Assembly: GCA_947629555.1 (NCBI GenBank)
Contig: CANRED010000001.1
Coordinates: forward strand, 66,489 to 113,313
DNA: 46,825 nucleotides
Reading direction: 5' to 3'
From: an uncultured Clostridia bacterium
GTDB taxonomy: Bacteria; Bacillota; Clostridia; TANB77; CAG-508
Part shown: positions 1 to 8,010 of the stretch, piece by piece
Position numbering within the stretch: the stretch's first letter is position 1
Layout of the letters: each line of letters begins with the position of its first letter
Made by a program: the position numbers and the translations under genes
The notes under the pieces: generated by a model
Told to the model about the DNA's origin: nothing
Database searches by the model: none
What the model saw: only the letters and a program-made list of their open reading frames with translations

Positions 1-815
1 GATATAACTAAAAATGTTAATGCCCTTTCTAACCATATACTAAATGATGTATCTTTATATATTATTGTTGGGATTACTGCTAGTAAAATAGCTAATAATA
101 CAACGATTGGTGTATAATACCTAGCAAATCTTGTTATAAAATTTTCTGATTTAGCCTTTTTACTTGTTGCATTCTCTATTAAATCTAATATTTTACTTAC
201 AGTGGATTCCTCATAAACTTTTGTTACTCTTACCTTTAGCAAACCTGTAATATTTACACAACCACTTAATATCTCGTCACCTATTTGTACTCTTTTTGGA
301 ATTGACTCACCTGTTAAAGAAGATGTATCTAATGTTGAATTACCATCTATTATAATTCCATCTAGTGCAACTTTTTCTCCTGCTTTTATTTCTATTATTT
401 CATCTAGTTTTACTTCACTTGGATCTATCTTTTCTACTTTTTCATTTCTTATAACATTTGCATAGTCTGGTCTTATATTCATTAAACTTTGAATTGAATT
501 TCTAGATTTTTTTACAGCATAATTTTGAAACAATTCCCCTATTTGATAAAAAATCATAACCGCAACCGCTTCCGGATACTCTCTTATAGCTATAGCACCT
601 ATTGTTGCTATAGTCATAAGAAAATTTTCATCTAACCATTGCTTGTTTAATATATTTTTTATTGCTTTTATTACTACATTTTTTCCTATAATAATATAAC
701 TCAATATGTATAATGCTAAATTTATATATTCATTGGGAAATTTAATTATTATTGCCAAAATAAGCATTACGAAGCTAATAATTATTTTTAAAATTTCCTT
801 CTTGGTTTTACTCAT
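1..815 (-). CDS. Heavy-metal P1B-type ATPase, N-terminal part (cut by window edge)
   Basis: I translated this from the ATG at 815 and the frame stays open for about 271 codons to the window edge. It pumps metal cations (Cd/Zn/Pb-type expected) out across the membrane using ATP. Visible are N-terminal hydrophobic helices, a MIFYQIGELFQNYAVKKSR segment typical of the CadA/ZntA group, and the actuator-domain TGES motif (LTGESIPKR) followed by another helix pair. The sequence stops just before the expected CPC metal-site helix and the DKTGT phosphorylation site, which lie outside the window. There is no HMA domain at its N terminus; a separate HMA protein is encoded 18 bp upstream. It is the last visible gene of the ArsR-HMA-ATPase operon. 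Metal specificity is inferred from the regulator, not from the pump's own ligands. Confidence 0.88.
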   Translation of the reverse strand, partial: MSKTKKEILKIIISFVMLILAIIIKFPNEYINLALYILSYIIIGKNVVIKAIKNILNKQWLDENFLMTIATIGAIAIREYPEAVAVMIFYQIGELFQNYAVKKSRNSIQSLMNIRPDYANVIRNEKVEKIDPSEVKLDEIIEIKAGEKVALDGIIIDGNSTLDTSSLTGESIPKRVQIGDEILSGCVNITGLLKVRVTKVYEESTVSKILDLIENATSKKAKSENFITRFARYYTPIVVLLAILLAVIPTIIYKDTSFSIWLERALTFLVI

Positions 816-833
816 TATTGCACCTCTTTTTAA

Positions 834-1055
834 TTATATTTTCTTTAGTTTTACATCTGGTTCTATCTTTTTTACTATTTTTTCTATTTTATTTAAAGTT
901 TCCTCTGCACATTCTTCTAATAATTCTAAAGTCATTCTTGCATTCATAAAACTTACACTAACACTACTTACTTCTTCTAGTTTTGATATTTCATTTTCCA
1001 TTTTTGCTGCACAATTTGCGCAGTCTAAATCTTCTAATATATATTTTACCTTCAT
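834..1055 (-). CDS. Free-standing HMA-domain metal-binding protein (metallochaperone-like)
   Basis: This 73-residue protein is essentially one heavy-metal-associated domain: beta strand, then the metal loop DCANCAAK (CxxC) near residues 12-16, then a helix and two strands. Proteins of this type bind soft or transition metals through the two cysteines and hand them to P1B ATPases. It lies between the ArsR-type regulator (26 bp away) and the ATPase (18 bp away) on the same strand. Because that ATPase lacks its own HMA domain, this protein probably does that domain's job in trans. The start ATG at 1055 follows a strong GGAGGGG site. The metal (Cd, Zn, Pb or Cu) cannot be read from CxxC alone. 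Confidence 0.85.
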   Translation of the reverse strand: MKVKYILEDLDCANCAAKMENEISKLEEVSSVSVSFMNARMTLELLEECAEETLNKIEKIVKKIEPDVKLKKI

Positions 1056-1081
1056 AATAACCCCTCCATTTTATACTCTAA

Positions 1082-1450
1082 TTAATCTATGCCTTTTTCT
1101 TTTATGTGTTCCATTCCTTTTTCAAAAATTTCTTTAACATGGTAATCTGATAAAGAATAGTAGACCATTTTTCCTTCTCTTCTATATTTAACTAGGTTGT
1201 TTTCTCTTAATGTAGCTAATTGATGTGAAATTGCAGATTTAGTCATGTTAAGTAATATTGCTAAATCGCATACACACATTTCACTTAAGTCTAATGCCCA
1301 CATAATTTTAGCTCTTGTGCTATCTCCTAAAACTTTGAAAAAATCTGATAAATCATATATATCATTTTCTTCTGGCATTTGTTTTTTTACTTTTTCTAAT
1401 ATGTCTGCATGTATAACTTCACAATCACATTCATATACCTCTTTTTCCAT
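1082..1450 (-). CDS. cadC: ArsR/SmtB-family metal-sensing repressor, CadC-like
   Basis: A 122-residue winged-helix repressor. The family binds operator DNA as a dimer and lets go when metal binds. The alpha-3 metal motif ELCVCDLA of CadC is present here as EMCVCDLA near residue 58. The N-terminal extension has ECDC (residues 7-10), matching the alpha-3N cysteines CadC uses for Cd/Pb. The recognition helix (MTKSAISHQLATLRENNLVK) and wing (REGKMVYYSL) follow. It heads the operon with the HMA protein and the P-type ATPase. Two TGTTCA-type operators sit in and just after its promoter, so autoregulation is expected. The CadC assignment over ArsR or CzrA rests on the cysteines and the pump next to it. 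Confidence 0.87.
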   Translation of the reverse strand: MEKEVYECDCEVIHADILEKVKKQMPEENDIYDLSDFFKVLGDSTRAKIMWALDLSEMCVCDLAILLNMTKSAISHQLATLRENNLVKYRREGKMVYYSLSDYHVKEIFEKGMEHIKEKGID

Positions 1451-1471
1451 GTTAAATCCCTCCTTTAATAA

Positions 1472-1525
1472 TTGAGTAATTGTTCAACTGTCTTTATTAT
1501 AATTGAATGGCTGTTCAACTGTCAA
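1472..1525 (-). promoter_or_regulatory. Promoter with two ArsR/CadC-type operators upstream of the metal operon
   Basis: On the minus strand a perfect TTGACA -35 (1520-1525) is followed after 18 nt by a perfect TATAAT -10 (1496-1501). Two 16-bp operator-like elements share the core TTGA-N8-TTCAA: one (1503-1518) fills the -35/-10 spacer, the other (1472-1487) lies just downstream of the -10. Their starts are 31 bp apart, about three helical turns. Both carry the same downstream ACTGTC extension on the plus strand. This matches ArsR/SmtB operators of the TGAACA-N-TGTTCA type. The repressor start codon follows at 1450 with an AGGAGGG site at 1458-1464. Confidence 0.82.
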
Positions 1526-1591
1526 TAGTTTTTTAAAAATTTTTGCAAAAAAAAAAGAACCCTCCGGAATATTGGGTATACGTAGTAGTGC

Positions 1592-1618
1592 GGAACGACG
1601 TGGGCGTCGTTCCCTACA
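1592..1618 (-). repeat. REP-like palindrome, copy 1 (ACGACG type)
   Basis: A 9-bp perfect stem GGAACGACG / CGTCGTTCC around loop TGGG, followed by CTACA. Read on the minus strand this gives TGTAG directly 5' of the hairpin. It lies between murD and the cadC promoter in a non-coding stretch of about 300 bp. Confidence 0.85.
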
Positions 1619-1632
1619 GTGACAGCTCCAAC

Positions 1633-1708
1633 GGGTCGATGTTGTTGAGGTTGTTCGAACGTATGTGAGTTACAACCTCAATATACGTAGTGGGCATCGA
1701 CCCATACA
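1633..1708 (-). repeat. REP-like palindrome, copy 2 (GGGTCG type), split by a 49-bp insertion
   Basis: The left arm GGGTCGATG (1633-1641) and the loop plus right arm TGGG-CATCGACCC (1691-1703) are separated by 49 bp (about 1642-1690). The uninterrupted equivalent is at 25183-25204, with the same flanks (CAGCTCCAAC before; a GGAGCCAAGATGGTG stretch after). The insert has its own perfect 10-bp inverted repeat, TTGAGGTTGT (1645-1654) and ACAACCTCAA (1672-1681). TATACGTAGT occurs at the insert's right edge (1682-1691) and again at 1577-1586. The foot reads GTAT rather than GTAG. Nothing else is visible in 1530-1758 except copy 1 and a half-element near 1727-1739. Confidence 0.8.
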
Positions 1709-1758
1709 TAAGGGAGCCAAGATGGTGTCGTTCCATACAAGGTTTGCAAGGCGTTCAG

Positions 1759-3087
1759 TTATTCTTTTACTAAACTTTTAAATATATTTCCTCTTTCTTG
1801 AAAGTTTTTGAAATATCCATAGCTTGAAGCTGCTGGTGATAATAAGCATATTGTGCCTTTTTTAGTTTTTTCCTTTGCAATTTTTACTGCTTGATTTAAG
1901 TTCTCTACTAAATATGCATTTTTATTTTTTAATCCTTCTGCTATATATTCTCCAGTTTTAGGCAAGCATATTATATTTTCTATACTACTATTATCTAAAT
2001 AGTTAATTAATTCACTTTGATCTACTCCTCTATCTTTACCTCCAACAATAAGTGTATTTACATTTTTTAAAGTTTCAATTGCACTTATAGTTGATTGTGG
2101 AATAGTTGCTATTGAATCATTATAATATTGTATGTCGTTAAATTTACCAACAAACTCCATTCTGTGTTCTAAAGGCATAAATTCATCTATTGCTTTTTTT
2201 GTTAATTCAAAATCTAAGCTTAATACAGCACATATTGTTGCAACAAACATTATATTATTTAGATTATGATTCCCTAATACATGCCTTTTTTCATCATCTA
2301 CATATATTACTTTATCTTTATAATAAATTTTATTTTCTTTAATTGTTACATCTGCTTTTCCTTGCATAGATACAGATATTTTTTGTGCTTTTGTATCAAG
2401 ATTTCTTTTACTAATAACTTCATTATCTATATTATATAATGCATAATCTGTTTCTTTTTGATGTTTAAAAATATTATACTTAGCCTCAATATATTCTTCA
2501 TAAGATTTATAATGGTCTAGATGTTCTTCAAATACATTTAATAATACTGCAATGTTTGGAGATTTTTTAATATATTGTAGCGCATGTGAAGATAATTCTA
2601 ATACTAAAATTGTATCTTTACTCATTTCATCAAGTTTATCAAATATAGGCACACCTATATTTCCTAAAAGCATTGCATTTTTACCATTTTCTTTCAAAGC
2701 ACTATATATTAAAGAACTTGTTGTACTTTTTCCTTTTGTTCCAGTTACACCTATTGAAAAAATATCTACATATTCCAATATTAATTCTAACTGACTTGTA
2801 ATTTTTTGTTTAAATCCACTAATGTCAATATCCTTAAAAGATATACCAGGTGTTTTAAATATTAAGTCTATTTTATCTGTATAATTCAAATATTCATCAT
2901 TATGAATGCACTTTACAAATTTATCTTGTAATAATTCGCTCTCATAATTTAAATTCATATCGCATATCATAATTTCTTTTTCGGGGAAATGCTTTCTTAT
3001 AAAAGAATATGTTGATTTTCCTTCAATTCCAAAACCTAAAATTAATATATTTTTATCTTTTAAATACTTTAATAATTTTTCTAACAT
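1759..3087 (-). CDS. murD: Mur ligase, probably MurD2: UDP-MurNAc-L-Ala--L-Glu ligase
   Basis: A 442-residue cytoplasmic Mur ligase that adds glutamate to UDP-MurNAc-L-alanine in peptidoglycan precursor synthesis. An N-terminal Rossmann domain (LILGFGIEGKST near residue 15) precedes the ATP-binding GVTGTKGKSTT loop (about 112-122). The central domain has ELSSHAL and NVFEEHLDHY, and the C-terminal domain has NDSIATIPQ and IVGGKDRGVD. The DSIAT/GGKDRG pattern fits MurD rather than MurC, MurE or FolC. The neighbour upstream, overlapped by 7 nt (ATGTTAG), looks like the epimerase MurL. In characterised pairs the ligase (MurD2) adds L-Glu, which MurL then epimerises to D-Glu. The L-Glu preference is therefore inferred from context. 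The AAGGAGG site lies inside the end of murL. Confidence 0.87.
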   Translation of the reverse strand: MLEKLLKYLKDKNILILGFGIEGKSTYSFIRKHFPEKEIMICDMNLNYESELLQDKFVKCIHNDEYLNYTDKIDLIFKTPGISFKDIDISGFKQKITSQLELILEYVDIFSIGVTGTKGKSTTSSLIYSALKENGKNAMLLGNIGVPIFDKLDEMSKDTILVLELSSHALQYIKKSPNIAVLLNVFEEHLDHYKSYEEYIEAKYNIFKHQKETDYALYNIDNEVISKRNLDTKAQKISVSMQGKADVTIKENKIYYKDKVIYVDDEKRHVLGNHNLNNIMFVATICAVLSLDFELTKKAIDEFMPLEHRMEFVGKFNDIQYYNDSIATIPQSTISAIETLKNVNTLIVGGKDRGVDQSELINYLDNSSIENIICLPKTGEYIAEGLKNKNAYLVENLNQAVKIAKEKTKKGTICLLSPAASSYGYFKNFQERGNIFKSLVKE

Positions 3088-4457
3088 GCTGCCTCCTTAA
3101 TTTTGTTCTTTAGTATTTCTGCAAATTCTTGTGGCAAACTATTTTCTTCATTATACTGTTTTATTAATTTATCATTATTTAAATCAGCCAACTTGTAGTT
3201 TTCTTTATAATATTTTAACATGTATGGTAATTGTTTATTTTCTTTTTCTAAATTTAATATTGTTTTTGTTATTGCAAAATTTATTTCCTCATAAGTTCCA
3301 ACACATTCAAAAGGCTTAATCTCTCCATATCCGCATAATTCTATAAATGTATTTATTAATTCTCTTTTTTCAAACATATCTTCTCCAAATATATTTATTA
3401 GTTTTTCTTTATATAAGAATGGACTTAATATACTATATACAAATAAGCATTTTGGGCAATTACAGCACCACTTCCACGGAACTTGTTTACTACCTACATT
3501 ACAACTTCTAAAAATTTTATGATATTTCTCGTTTTGTGAAAATAACATAGCTATTTGTAATTCATTTATTGGTCTTAACATACTAAAATATGTTACATCT
3601 TCTGAAAAATATCTTTTTACATATTCGCTGAAATCTTTTTCAAATTCGTAACTTTTTGAATATTGATGATTTATGTTTTCTCCTTCAACATTACTTTCAT
3701 TAGCACTAGATTCATTAGATAGTGCTATATATTTTTTCCCTGTTAAAGTTGCTATTAAATATGATAAGAATGCAAGCATTGCAGAAAAAGGTGTATGTCC
3801 ATTTAAATATCCTTCTGCATTTAGTTTCTTTATATTTTCATCTATTATTCTTGATACTTCTATTATTTTACTATTTTCATATCCTGCAACTTCTGCACAT
3901 TTCATTGATGGTTCTTTAGAACCTATTATTAAACAATAATTATCGTCTTTATGCTCTTTTAGCAACTCTAAAGTTACTGTTGAATCCTTTCCTCCTCCAA
4001 CTGGTATAATTGTTCCTGCTCTATCTATATGCTTAATTTTAACATTGGATTTATTTCCTTCAACTGTAATATTCATTAGTTTTTCTTGGCTTATGTTTAT
4101 ATTATTTATGTATCTATATTCTCCTAATCCATAATAATATAATTTTTTAAACCAATTTATTTGATAATCATCTAAATATCCACATTTAACTATTACATTT
4201 TCTGGACATGCGCATTTCCAATAACTTACTAGTTCCACCATTCCTAAGTTAAATGCTATGTATTTTATGTAGTCGTCATCAACTGATTCAAATTTTATAT
4301 TTTTCTTTTTTATTATTATCTTAGGCTCAAATTTAGATAAACCTGGTATTTCGAATTCGTATTTTATTTCTATATTCTCCTCATTTTCACTTATTTCAAA
4401 AGAATGATATATAAATTTTTTATACATTGACCTAAATTTTAAAAATTTGTCTTCCAT
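3081..4457 (-). CDS. murL: MurL-like UDP-MurNAc-L-alanyl-L-glutamate epimerase
   Basis: A 458-residue soluble protein with a PP-loop-like ATP motif PVGGGKDSTVTLELL near residues 152-166. Also present are GHTPFSAMLAFLS, ALSNESSANESN and a cysteine-rich stretch (KWCCNCPKC, about 331-339). This layout matches MurL, first described in Xanthomonas, which uses ATP to epimerise the terminal L-Glu of UDP-MurNAc-L-Ala-L-Glu and so replaces glutamate racemase MurI. The 7-nt overlap with the MurD-type ligase indicates translational coupling and one pathway. I identified it from remembered family features and context, not a search. The alternative is an unassigned ATP-pyrophosphatase-fold enzyme. It starts at ATG 4457 and no gene lies upstream on this strand. 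Confidence 0.8.
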   Translation of the reverse strand: MEDKFLKFRSMYKKFIYHSFEISENEENIEIKYEFEIPGLSKFEPKIIIKKKNIKFESVDDDYIKYIAFNLGMVELVSYWKCACPENVIVKCGYLDDYQINWFKKLYYYGLGEYRYINNINISQEKLMNITVEGNKSNVKIKHIDRAGTIIPVGGGKDSTVTLELLKEHKDDNYCLIIGSKEPSMKCAEVAGYENSKIIEVSRIIDENIKKLNAEGYLNGHTPFSAMLAFLSYLIATLTGKKYIALSNESSANESNVEGENINHQYSKSYEFEKDFSEYVKRYFSEDVTYFSMLRPINELQIAMLFSQNEKYHKIFRSCNVGSKQVPWKWCCNCPKCLFVYSILSPFLYKEKLINIFGEDMFEKRELINTFIELCGYGEIKPFECVGTYEEINFAITKTILNLEKENKQLPYMLKYYKENYKLADLNNDKLIKQYNEENSLPQEFAEILKNKIKEAAC

Positions 4458-4552
4458 ATATCCTCCAATTTTAAAAATATCTTTATATAATATATACTAT
4501 TTTTTTAATATTGTCTACTTTATTATTTTTCCAATTTTTTTGTATTTTTCAG

Positions 4553-4581
4553 TTGATTTTTTTTCAATTACATGATAAAAT
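4553..4581 (+). promoter_or_regulatory. Predicted rpsT promoter
   Basis: TTGATT (4553-4558), 17-nt spacer, TAAAAT (4576-4581), 45 bp before the rpsT start. A strong AGAGGAGGTG ribosome site is at about 4610-4619. Confidence 0.6.
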
Positions 4582-4626
4582 ATTACAAGTCAAATTATTC
4601 ATGTTCTTAGAGGAGGTGCAAAACAC

Positions 4627-4893
4627 ATGCCAAATATCAAATCAGCTATAAAAAGAGTTAGTGTAATTGAGAAAAAAACATTACAAAATAATATGATTAA
4701 AACTGGATATAGAACAGCTGTAAGAAAAGTTGAAACTGCTATTGCAGAAAAAAATTCTGAAGAAGCAAAAAAACTTTTCGTTGATGCTACAAAAAAAATA
4801 GATCAAGCTTGTACAAAAGGTGTTATAAAGAAAAACACTGCTGCAAGAAAAAAATCTAATTTAGCAAAAAAAATAAATGCAATAGGTGCATAA
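4627..4893 (+). CDS. rpsT: 30S ribosomal protein bS20
   Basis: An 88-residue lysine-rich protein beginning MPNIKSAIKRV, the standard bS20 start, with helical KKNTAARKKSNLAKKIN at the C terminus. It binds 16S rRNA early in assembly of the small subunit. Length and pattern are normal. It is transcribed alone on the plus strand, divergent from murL and convergent with the bofC-like gene, with its own promoter and a strong intrinsic terminator directly after it. Confidence 0.97.
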   Translation: MPNIKSAIKRVSVIEKKTLQNNMIKTGYRTAVRKVETAIAEKNSEEAKKLFVDATKKIDQACTKGVIKKNTAARKKSNLAKKINAIGA

Positions 4894-4902
4894 GTTTAAA
4901 TT

Positions 4903-4935
4903 AGTAGGTCGCATAACATGCGACCTACTTTTTTC
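4903..4935 (+). terminator. rpsT intrinsic terminator
   Basis: A perfect 12-bp stem (AGTAGGTCGCAT, 4903-4914; ATGCGACCTACT, 4918-4929) with a 3-nt loop, followed by a T run. It ends right at the stop of the convergent bofC-like gene. Confidence 0.93.
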
Positions 4936-5527
4936 ACTCTAAATCTTCTAATAAACTATTTAAATTTTCTTTACCATATAAGCGTATACCACCTTTAAGC
5001 CTTGCTAAATCAGTTGTAGTTAAAAATGTTGTAGAAATTTCTGTTGTTTCTTTTAAAGTTTCATTTTCGTTTTTATCTAATGAATATACAGTAACATATC
5101 CATCAATATCTCTTACCATATAATGCTCATTGCATATTCCTTCTTCTTCTTTATATATTGTAACTTCTTCAGGCGAAAATCCCCTTATATCCCAGTCTTT
5201 ATATTCTTCTTGAAATTCCTCTTTGTTTAAATTTATATATTTATTTTCTATGTCACTTATCGTTTTAACTGTATGTCCACATTCATTATAATATATGTTA
5301 GTTATTATTTTTGCATTTGGAGATATTTTTTCTTCATTCGCACTTGCTTGTTTTATTTCTTCTAAACGCTCGTATTCTAATGTACACTCATCTTCTATCT
5401 TTTTATTTTCTGCAATTTTTACATTAGAATTGTTTTCTAATGTGGATATTTTATATATATACCTTCCTACTAAAAATCCAAAAACTATTATTAATAATAA
5501 TACTATTGCTAGTATTCCTTTCTTCAT
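4934..5527 (-). CDS. BofC-like sporulation protein, membrane-anchored
   Basis: About 197 residues with one N-terminal transmembrane helix (about 3-22) and the rest predicted outside. The C-terminal two thirds (YYNECGHT, EEYKDWDIRGFSPEEVTIY, HYMVRDIDGYVTVYSL, ARLKGGIRLYGKENLNSLL) resembles the BofC C-terminal domain. In Bacillus BofC is secreted into the intermembrane space of the forespore and restrains the SpoIVB protease in the sigma-K checkpoint. The start is placed at ATG 5527, preceded by AGGTGA, rather than the GTG three codons upstream. It lies 25 bp after comEC and probably shares its transcript. The BofC assignment is by pattern and moderately certain. Confidence 0.6.
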   Translation of the reverse strand: MKKGILAIVLLLIIVFGFLVGRYIYKISTLENNSNVKIAENKKIEDECTLEYERLEEIKQASANEEKISPNAKIITNIYYNECGHTVKTISDIENKYINLNKEEFQEEYKDWDIRGFSPEEVTIYKEEEGICNEHYMVRDIDGYVTVYSLDKNENETLKETTEISTTFLTTTDLARLKGGIRLYGKENLNSLLEDLE

Positions 5528-5552
5528 AATAATCACCTATCTTTTGTATATA

Positions 5553-7973
5553 TTATTGGCATATTTTTGAAGAAATATACATTTTTCCCTTATTATTTAC
5601 TTTTATAGTTATCTCTCCACATTCATCTGTTCTATATACTTTCGACTTCATACTAGTTATTCTTTCTAGTACTTCATTATTGGGATGTCCAAAAGTATTA
5701 TTTTCCCCTACACCTATTAATGCAATTTGAGGATTTACTAATTGCAAAAATTCTTTTGTTGATGATGTTTTTGATCCGTGATGTGCAATTTTTAATACTG
5801 TACTTTTTAATACATTTTGATTATATTTTTCAATTATTCTACTTTCCGCTTCTTTCTCGATATCTCCTGTAAATAACATACTAAAATTATTATACATTAA
5901 TTTTGCTACTATAGAATTATTGTTTAAATCTGCAAATTCTAATTTTGCTGTAGGATATAATATATAAATTTTTATATTTCGTTCTATATTTATTACATTA
6001 CCAGCAGTTACTATTAGTACGTTTATATTTTTTTCTTTTGCGAGTTGCATAAATTCTTCATATTCTTCACATATATTAGCCTGTTTTGCAATTATTATAT
6101 TTTTAACTTTAAGAGTTTTTAAAACATATTTAAGTCCGCCAACATGGTCATTATCAAAATGTGAAACCATCAAATAATCTATTACGGATATTCCGCTATC
6201 TAATAAATATGGCACCAATGTATTTTTTCCTACATCATAATTTTCGTCTAGCGAACCTCCTCCATCTATTAATATTACTTTATTTTGTGGTGTAATAATT
6301 AAAGTAGAATCTCCCTGTCCTACATCTATAAAATGAATTGTTAAATCTTTATTAGTAAATATTATTATTGCTTGAATTACTATGGAAATTATTAATAAAA
6401 TAACTATTATTGTTTTTAATATTTTGTTTATTATATGTTTATTTTTTATAATTCTTAAGCTAATTTTATTTTTCAAAAGTAAAAATGATACAAAAACTAT
6501 ATAATAAGATAATATATAAAATTCATTTGGAGTTGGTACTATAAATTTTGACAATGGCAGATTTGATATAAATTTTGCTAAAGCTATTAATATGCTTACT
6601 AATATTTCTAAAATAGGAAAACAAATTTTATTAAATGGACCTAATATTAAGAAAAATATTCCAACTATCATTATTCCTGCAAATACCGGCGTTGTAACTA
6701 TCCCAGATAACAAAAAATTATAAGATAAAATATTAAAATTAAACATAATTATTGGTGCAATTAAAATTTGAACAGATATAGAAATTACCATTAAATTTAT
6801 TACAGCATTTTTTAATTTAATTTTTATTACATTTCTTACTTCTAATTTGCTATACTCATGTTCTTTATTTAGTAATTTTTCATTTAAGAAAATTAGAATT
6901 TTATTACTTAATAATATAATTCCAAGTGTTCCCAAATATGTTAATTGAAAACCTATATTTAAAATTATGTATGGATTATATAGTAAAATTATTAAACTAG
7001 ATAAACTTAAATTATTATATATGTCTGGTTTTCTATGTATTAATTTTGATATTATTGTAAGTATTGCCATTATACATGCTCTTACTACAGATGGACTAAA
7101 TCCTGTAAGTATAATAAAAAACATTAGTATAATTGTTGTAATTGCTAAAGAAAAATTTTTTCCCGTTTGTTTAAACATTATAGATATTGTGAGTATTATA
7201 TAACTTACATGTGCACCAGATACTGCAAGTATATGTGCCATGTTTCCTTCTCTAAAATATGTATTTATTTCGTCTGTTATTTGCGATTTTTTACCTAAAA
7301 GTATTCCTAAAAAAACAGAACTTACATCTTTTGATAAATTATTATTTGATTCCGTAATTATTCTGTTTCTCATGTTATTTACAAATTTACTTATACAATT
7401 TACTTTTTCTTTTTCAAGTATTTTTATTTTTCCTACGGGTTTTATTGTACCATATATGCCATTTTGCTTTAAATAATTGTTATATGAGAAACCTTTATAA
7501 TTTCTACTATCCTCTGGTCTTGAATATTCCGCACTAAGGCTAATATAATTGCCAAAATTAAGTTGCTCCGTCCTTTTTGCATATAGCATTAATTTTGTAT
7601 TTATATATTTTTTATTATTTATTGTTTTTATTTTTATAGTGTATTTATTACTATATTCTTTTTGTTCTATTGCTTCAACAATACCAGTTACTTCTATTTC
7701 TTCGTTAATACTATACACATTATCATAACTGTTATTCAATTTAATAATATATAAATTACCTACTACTACAAATATATAAAATATTATAATTGCTTTTTTA
7801 GTCAACACAGTTTTTAGATATCTTTTTGCATTTTTATTTAATAATTTTGGTAAAACAATATTTATTAAAATGCATATAAAAATTGGGACTATACTTAACT
7901 TTTTTAAGTATAGCCCCAAAATTATTCCTATTATATATCCTATGCTGGCAATAAGTATTGGTCTTTTTATCAT
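5553..7973 (-). CDS. comEC: ComEC/Rec2 competence channel protein
   Basis: About 806 residues. ComEC forms the inner-membrane channel through which single-stranded DNA enters during natural transformation. N-terminal helices are followed by an OB-fold-like region (EIEVTGIVEAIEQKEYS), a multi-helix Competence domain (LGILLGKKSQI, HILAVSGAHVSY, GFSPSVVRACIMA) and a C-terminal metallo-beta-lactamase domain with FIDVGQGDS, LIDGGG, SHFDNDHVGGL and KIAHHGSKTS. Metal-site residues look intact, so the nuclease-like domain may be active. ATG 7973, 5 nt after AAGGAG, is preferred over GTG 7979. No comEA or comEB is adjacent in this window. Confidence 0.93.
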   Translation of the reverse strand: MIKRPILIASIGYIIGIILGLYLKKLSIVPIFICILINIVLPKLLNKNAKRYLKTVLTKKAIIIFYIFVVVGNLYIIKLNNSYDNVYSINEEIEVTGIVEAIEQKEYSNKYTIKIKTINNKKYINTKLMLYAKRTEQLNFGNYISLSAEYSRPEDSRNYKGFSYNNYLKQNGIYGTIKPVGKIKILEKEKVNCISKFVNNMRNRIITESNNNLSKDVSSVFLGILLGKKSQITDEINTYFREGNMAHILAVSGAHVSYIILTISIMFKQTGKNFSLAITTIILMFFIILTGFSPSVVRACIMAILTIISKLIHRKPDIYNNLSLSSLIILLYNPYIILNIGFQLTYLGTLGIILLSNKILIFLNEKLLNKEHEYSKLEVRNVIKIKLKNAVINLMVISISVQILIAPIIMFNFNILSYNFLLSGIVTTPVFAGIMIVGIFFLILGPFNKICFPILEILVSILIALAKFISNLPLSKFIVPTPNEFYILSYYIVFVSFLLLKNKISLRIIKNKHIINKILKTIIVILLIISIVIQAIIIFTNKDLTIHFIDVGQGDSTLIITPQNKVILIDGGGSLDENYDVGKNTLVPYLLDSGISVIDYLMVSHFDNDHVGGLKYVLKTLKVKNIIIAKQANICEEYEEFMQLAKEKNINVLIVTAGNVINIERNIKIYILYPTAKLEFADLNNNSIVAKLMYNNFSMLFTGDIEKEAESRIIEKYNQNVLKSTVLKIAHHGSKTSSTKEFLQLVNPQIALIGVGENNTFGHPNNEVLERITSMKSKVYRTDECGEITIKVNNKGKMYISSKICQ

Positions 7974-8010
7974 AGACACTCCTTACATATTTTAATTGCC
8001 CCCATATAAA

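Noticed and set aside
1530..1758. Riboswitch or small RNA upstream of the metal operon
   Set aside because: Everything structured there is explained by REP copies; the promoter lies downstream of them in the direction of transcription.
1759..3087. Alternative reading of the Mur ligase as FolC or MurE
   Set aside because: The C-terminal NDSIAT and GGKDRG motifs and the MurL-like partner fit MurD; there is no DNP-type DAP motif.
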